The notes under the pieces: model-generated
Databases searched by the model: none
What the model saw: only the letters and a program-made list of their open reading frames with translations
What the model was told of the DNA's origin: nothing
From: DAOVVL01 sp965603095
Lineage (GTDB): Bacteria; Pseudomonadota; Alphaproteobacteria; Rhodospirillales; Magnetovibrionaceae
Assembly (NCBI GenBank): GCA_965603095.1
Contig: CBFDBQ010000069.1
Location: 1-7,706 of the forward strand
Length of the DNA: 7,706 bases
Direction of reading: 5' to 3'
Part shown: positions 5,406-7,706 of the stretch, piece by piece
Layout: each line of letters starts with the position of its first letter
Position numbering within the stretch: position 1 is the first letter of the stretch
Made by a program: the position numbers and the translations under genes

Positions 5406-7685
5406 TTAAAATTTAGTGCCAAAGTTAATGCGAATGGTTTGTAGTTTATCATAATCTTCTTTCGCTATGGGAACCCCATATTCAATACTTATTGGTCCAA
5501 CTGGAGAAACCCACACGATGCCTGCACCAACAGAGGCGCGGACACTGCTGTCCTCGTAAATACTGCTACTTGATGGGTTAACTTCTGTTAGCGAGCCAAA
5601 GTCACTGAAAAGCTTACCTGATACCCCAGACTCAGGCGGTAGCCCAAGCGGCACCTCAAGATCGACACTGCCATTATAAATGAACTCACCGCCAAGGGAA
5701 TCAAGGGATGTCTTGTCACGCGGGCCTACCCCACCAATCGCAAAACCACGTAGGCTTGATCCGCCAAGGGAGAATCTATCTGTAATCTTTACATCCTCAC
5801 CCAAACCGGTCACAACGCCAGCGCTTCCTGACACCGATAAAACCCATCCTTTTGCCAGTTGGTGATAAGTGGCTGCACTAAGACGGTTTTTTAAGTATTT
5901 AGAATCTCCGCCCAGCCCAGCAAGGTTATTATTCATCCGCAGAAAATAACCTTCGGTTGTCCTGGTTTTGCTGTTTCTCTTATCATAAAAAAGCACGTGC
6001 CCAACCTCTGAACGAAGCGTGCTTCCAGCCTGATCTTGAATAAAGGTTGATGCCGTGCTTTTAACATTATTTATTTCGGTTGATTTAAGTGTGTAGCTCC
6101 AGTTCTGGCTAAGCAGTTCAGTAATTGGATATCCTGCCCGCAATGAAAACCCAGTCTGTGAGGAATCATACGAACTTGAAGATTGCAAATCAGCCGTGGA
6201 ATGAAAAATGTCAAATCCTGCAGATACTTCTCTGTTCAAAAAATACGGCTCGGTAAAGCTTAGGTTAACACTGCTTGATTTGCCCGCCAGTTGTCCATTA
6301 AGGCTAAGCGCCTGTCCTTTGCCAAGAAGGTTTTTTTCCTTAATGCCAATGTCAAACAGTGGGCCGCTATCGGTTGAATAACCAACCCCAAGGGTTAATG
6401 CTCCGGTTGATTTTTCTTCAACTGCAACACTTATGACGCTTTTATCAGGCGCGCTTCCGGGGGAATTATCTACCGTAACATTTTTGAAGAAATCTAAATC
6501 GTTTATTCTTTTGAACGTATCCGATAGTTTTGAGGTATTAAACGCATCGCCTTCGACTAGGCGGAATTCACGTCTTATAACCTCATCAAGCGTGCGCGAG
6601 TTTCCGGTTATGTTTATGCGTTCAACAAATATTCTTGGGCCATCCGCAACATTAAAGGTAATATCTATAACATGATTTTCGGCGTCACGCTTTGGTTTTG
6701 GTTTTACATCAACAAAGGCGTAGCCAAGCTCTCCAACGGCATCAACAATTGAAGCAACATTATTATCTACTTGTTCTGCGCTATACCACGATCCATTTTT
6801 AATATTAATTATACCATCGAGGCTTTCGGGCTTCATGTCTTTTAAGTTAACGTTAGTTCCTATTTCACCAAACTTATAACGCTCACCCTCTTCGAGGGTA
6901 AAGGTAATGAAAAAATTCTGTCTGTCAGGAGTCATCTCTGCAACCGCAGAAAGAATGTTAAAATCTGCATATCCATTATTCAGGTAATGGCGGCGCAACA
7001 ATTCCCTATCAAAGGTGAGTCGGTCTGGGTCGTAGGTATCATCAGATGATAAAAAACGATACCAGCGGGTTTCAACCGTGCGAATAACTTCGCGCAAGTC
7101 GCCATCATCAAAATCATTGTTGCCGATAAATCTAATATTTTGAACCCTGGCAAGAGACCCCTCATTAATTTCATAAATCAAATCTATACGATTTTGATCT
7201 AGCTGAATTATCTTGGGCTCAACGGTAACGGCAAACCTTCCTTCGCGACGATATACGTCTTGCAGTCTGCTAACATCGCTTTGCACTTTGGTGCGGGTAT
7301 AAATAAGGCGTGGCTTCAATGATATTTCAACCGCCAGCTCTTCGTCCTTGATGCGCTTGTTGCCTTCAAATGCGATCCTATTAATAACCGGATTTTCGAT
7401 CACCTTAACCACTAAGGTCCCGCCATCTCTAGATATGGCCACATCGGCAAAAAGACCGGTTGCAAAAAGTGATTTAAGCGATCTGTCCACACGAAGCGGA
7501 TCAAAGCTATCTCCTTCTCGCACCAAAAGGTATGAGCGTATTGTTTCAGGCTCCACCCTAGCCGATCCCTCAACCACTATTTCACGGATTACGCCGCCAC
7601 CGCTTTGGGCATGCGCGTTGGAAGCGGGCATCATGAAAATCGGCATGAAGGCCGCGATGGTCGTCAGCGATGAGACGGTCACCAT
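5406..7685 (-). CDS. bamA: Outer membrane protein assembly factor BamA (5' end uncertain)
   Basis: Omp85-family core of the BAM complex, which folds and inserts beta-barrel proteins into the outer membrane. From the ATG at 7685 it has 759 residues. Five POTRA domains are seen at about 32-99 (IREIVVEGSARVEPETI), 100-176 (INRIAFEGNKRI), 177-267 (VQNIRFIGNNDF), 268-349 and 350-425 (VERINITGNSRT), then a 16-strand barrel at about 426-759. The barrel carries the loop-6 RGF motif (646-648, in SLRGF) and ends in an aromatic beta-signal, INFGTKF, with terminal Phe. A signal cleavage site fits after Ala26 (NAHA, then QSGGG). The true start is uncertain: the frame stays open to the window edge at 7706, no good ribosome site precedes 7685, and residues 1-20 lack the expected basic n-region. 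The domain body is unambiguous. Ends TAA, 24 bases before skp. Confidence 0.96.
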   Translation of the reverse strand: MVTVSSLTTIAAFMPIFMMPASNAHAQSGGGVIREIVVEGSARVEPETIRSYLLVREGDSFDPLRVDRSLKSLFATGLFADVAISRDGGTLVVKVIENPVINRIAFEGNKRIKDEELAVEISLKPRLIYTRTKVQSDVSRLQDVYRREGRFAVTVEPKIIQLDQNRIDLIYEINEGSLARVQNIRFIGNNDFDDGDLREVIRTVETRWYRFLSSDDTYDPDRLTFDRELLRRHYLNNGYADFNILSAVAEMTPDRQNFFITFTLEEGERYKFGEIGTNVNLKDMKPESLDGIINIKNGSWYSAEQVDNNVASIVDAVGELGYAFVDVKPKPKRDAENHVIDITFNVADGPRIFVERINITGNSRTLDEVIRREFRLVEGDAFNTSKLSDTFKRINDLDFFKNVTVDNSPGSAPDKSVISVAVEEKSTGALTLGVGYSTDSGPLFDIGIKEKNLLGKGQALSLNGQLAGKSSSVNLSFTEPYFLNREVSAGFDIFHSTADLQSSSSYDSSQTGFSLRAGYPITELLSQNWSYTLKSTEINNVKSTASTFIQDQAGSTLRSEVGHVLFYDKRNSKTRTTEGYFLRMNNNLAGLGGDSKYLKNRLSAATYHQLAKGWVLSVSGSAGVVTGLGEDVKITDRFSLGGSSLRGFAIGGVGPRDKTSLDSLGGEFIYNGSVDLEVPLGLPPESGVSGKLFSDFGSLTEVNPSSSSIYEDSSVRASVGAGIVWVSPVGPISIEYGVPIAKEDYDKLQTIRINFGTKF

Positions 7686-7706
7686 CGGGGCACCGATGGC
7701 AGCTGC
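7632..7706 (-). other. RND-permease-like membrane segment fused in frame to the bamA start
   Basis: Reading bamA's frame back to the window edge gives AAAIGAPMVTVSSLTTIAAF followed by MPIFMMP. The core SSLTTIAAFMP resembles, from memory, the TLTTIAAFLP-type pattern of a transmembrane helix in RND efflux permeases. It contains no Lys or Arg. Bases 7621-7706 are about 62% GC by hand count (53 of 86), against about 47% for 7441-7560. This may be a chimeric join, a recombined remnant, or just an unusual signal peptide. Confidence 0.4.

Noticed and set aside
7633..7706. Plus-strand frame starting ATG AAA ATC GGC, open to the window edge, with a GGAAG-like site 8 bases upstream
   Set aside because: Only about 24 codons are visible, it lies antisense to the bamA start, and it has no recognisable similarity; without sequence beyond the edge it cannot be supported as a gene.

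Overview
This window looks like a stretch of chromosome from a Gram-negative alphaproteobacterium with modest GC (mid-40s percent by eye). The case for Alphaproteobacteria rests on gene order (bamA, skp/ompH, lpxD, fabZ, lpxA, then lpxI, then lpxB) and on the use of LpxI rather than LpxH for UDP-2,3-diacylglucosamine hydrolysis. The genus cannot be named from the sequence alone.

All eight genes lie on the minus strand, so transcription runs from the right end to the left. In that order they are: bamA (7685 or beyond, to 5406), outer-membrane beta-barrel assembly; skp/ompH (5381-4788), periplasmic chaperone; lpxD (4763-3732); fabZ (3735-3277, overlapping the lpxD stop); lpxA (3267-2467); lpxI (2477-1608, overlapping lpxA by 11 bases); lpxB (1605-415, 2 bases after lpxI); and gloA (387-1, cut by the window edge before its stop codon). 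Gaps between genes are at most 27 bases and none shows a terminator hairpin or a convincing promoter, so the block reads as one operon with several translationally coupled pairs. No stretch over 300 bases lacks a gene. No RNA gene, mobile element, CRISPR array or large repeat was seen.

The genes form a coherent envelope-building unit. LpxA adds the first 3-hydroxyacyl chain to UDP-GlcNAc. After LpxC, which is not in the window, LpxD adds the second chain. LpxI hydrolyses UDP-2,3-diacylglucosamine to lipid X, and LpxB joins lipid X to another UDP-diacylglucosamine to give the lipid A disaccharide. FabZ works in fatty acid elongation and competes for the same 3-hydroxyacyl-ACP pool that LpxA and LpxD use. 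Skp and BamA deliver and insert outer-membrane proteins. The terminal glyoxalase I gene is an unrelated detoxification function that appears to be co-transcribed.

This is a conserved housekeeping locus and I do not see a new biological system in it. The points most worth checking are the far right end, where the bamA reading frame stays open to the edge and its first ~20 residues look more like an RND-transporter membrane helix than a signal peptide, and the non-ATG (TTG) starts of skp and fabZ.
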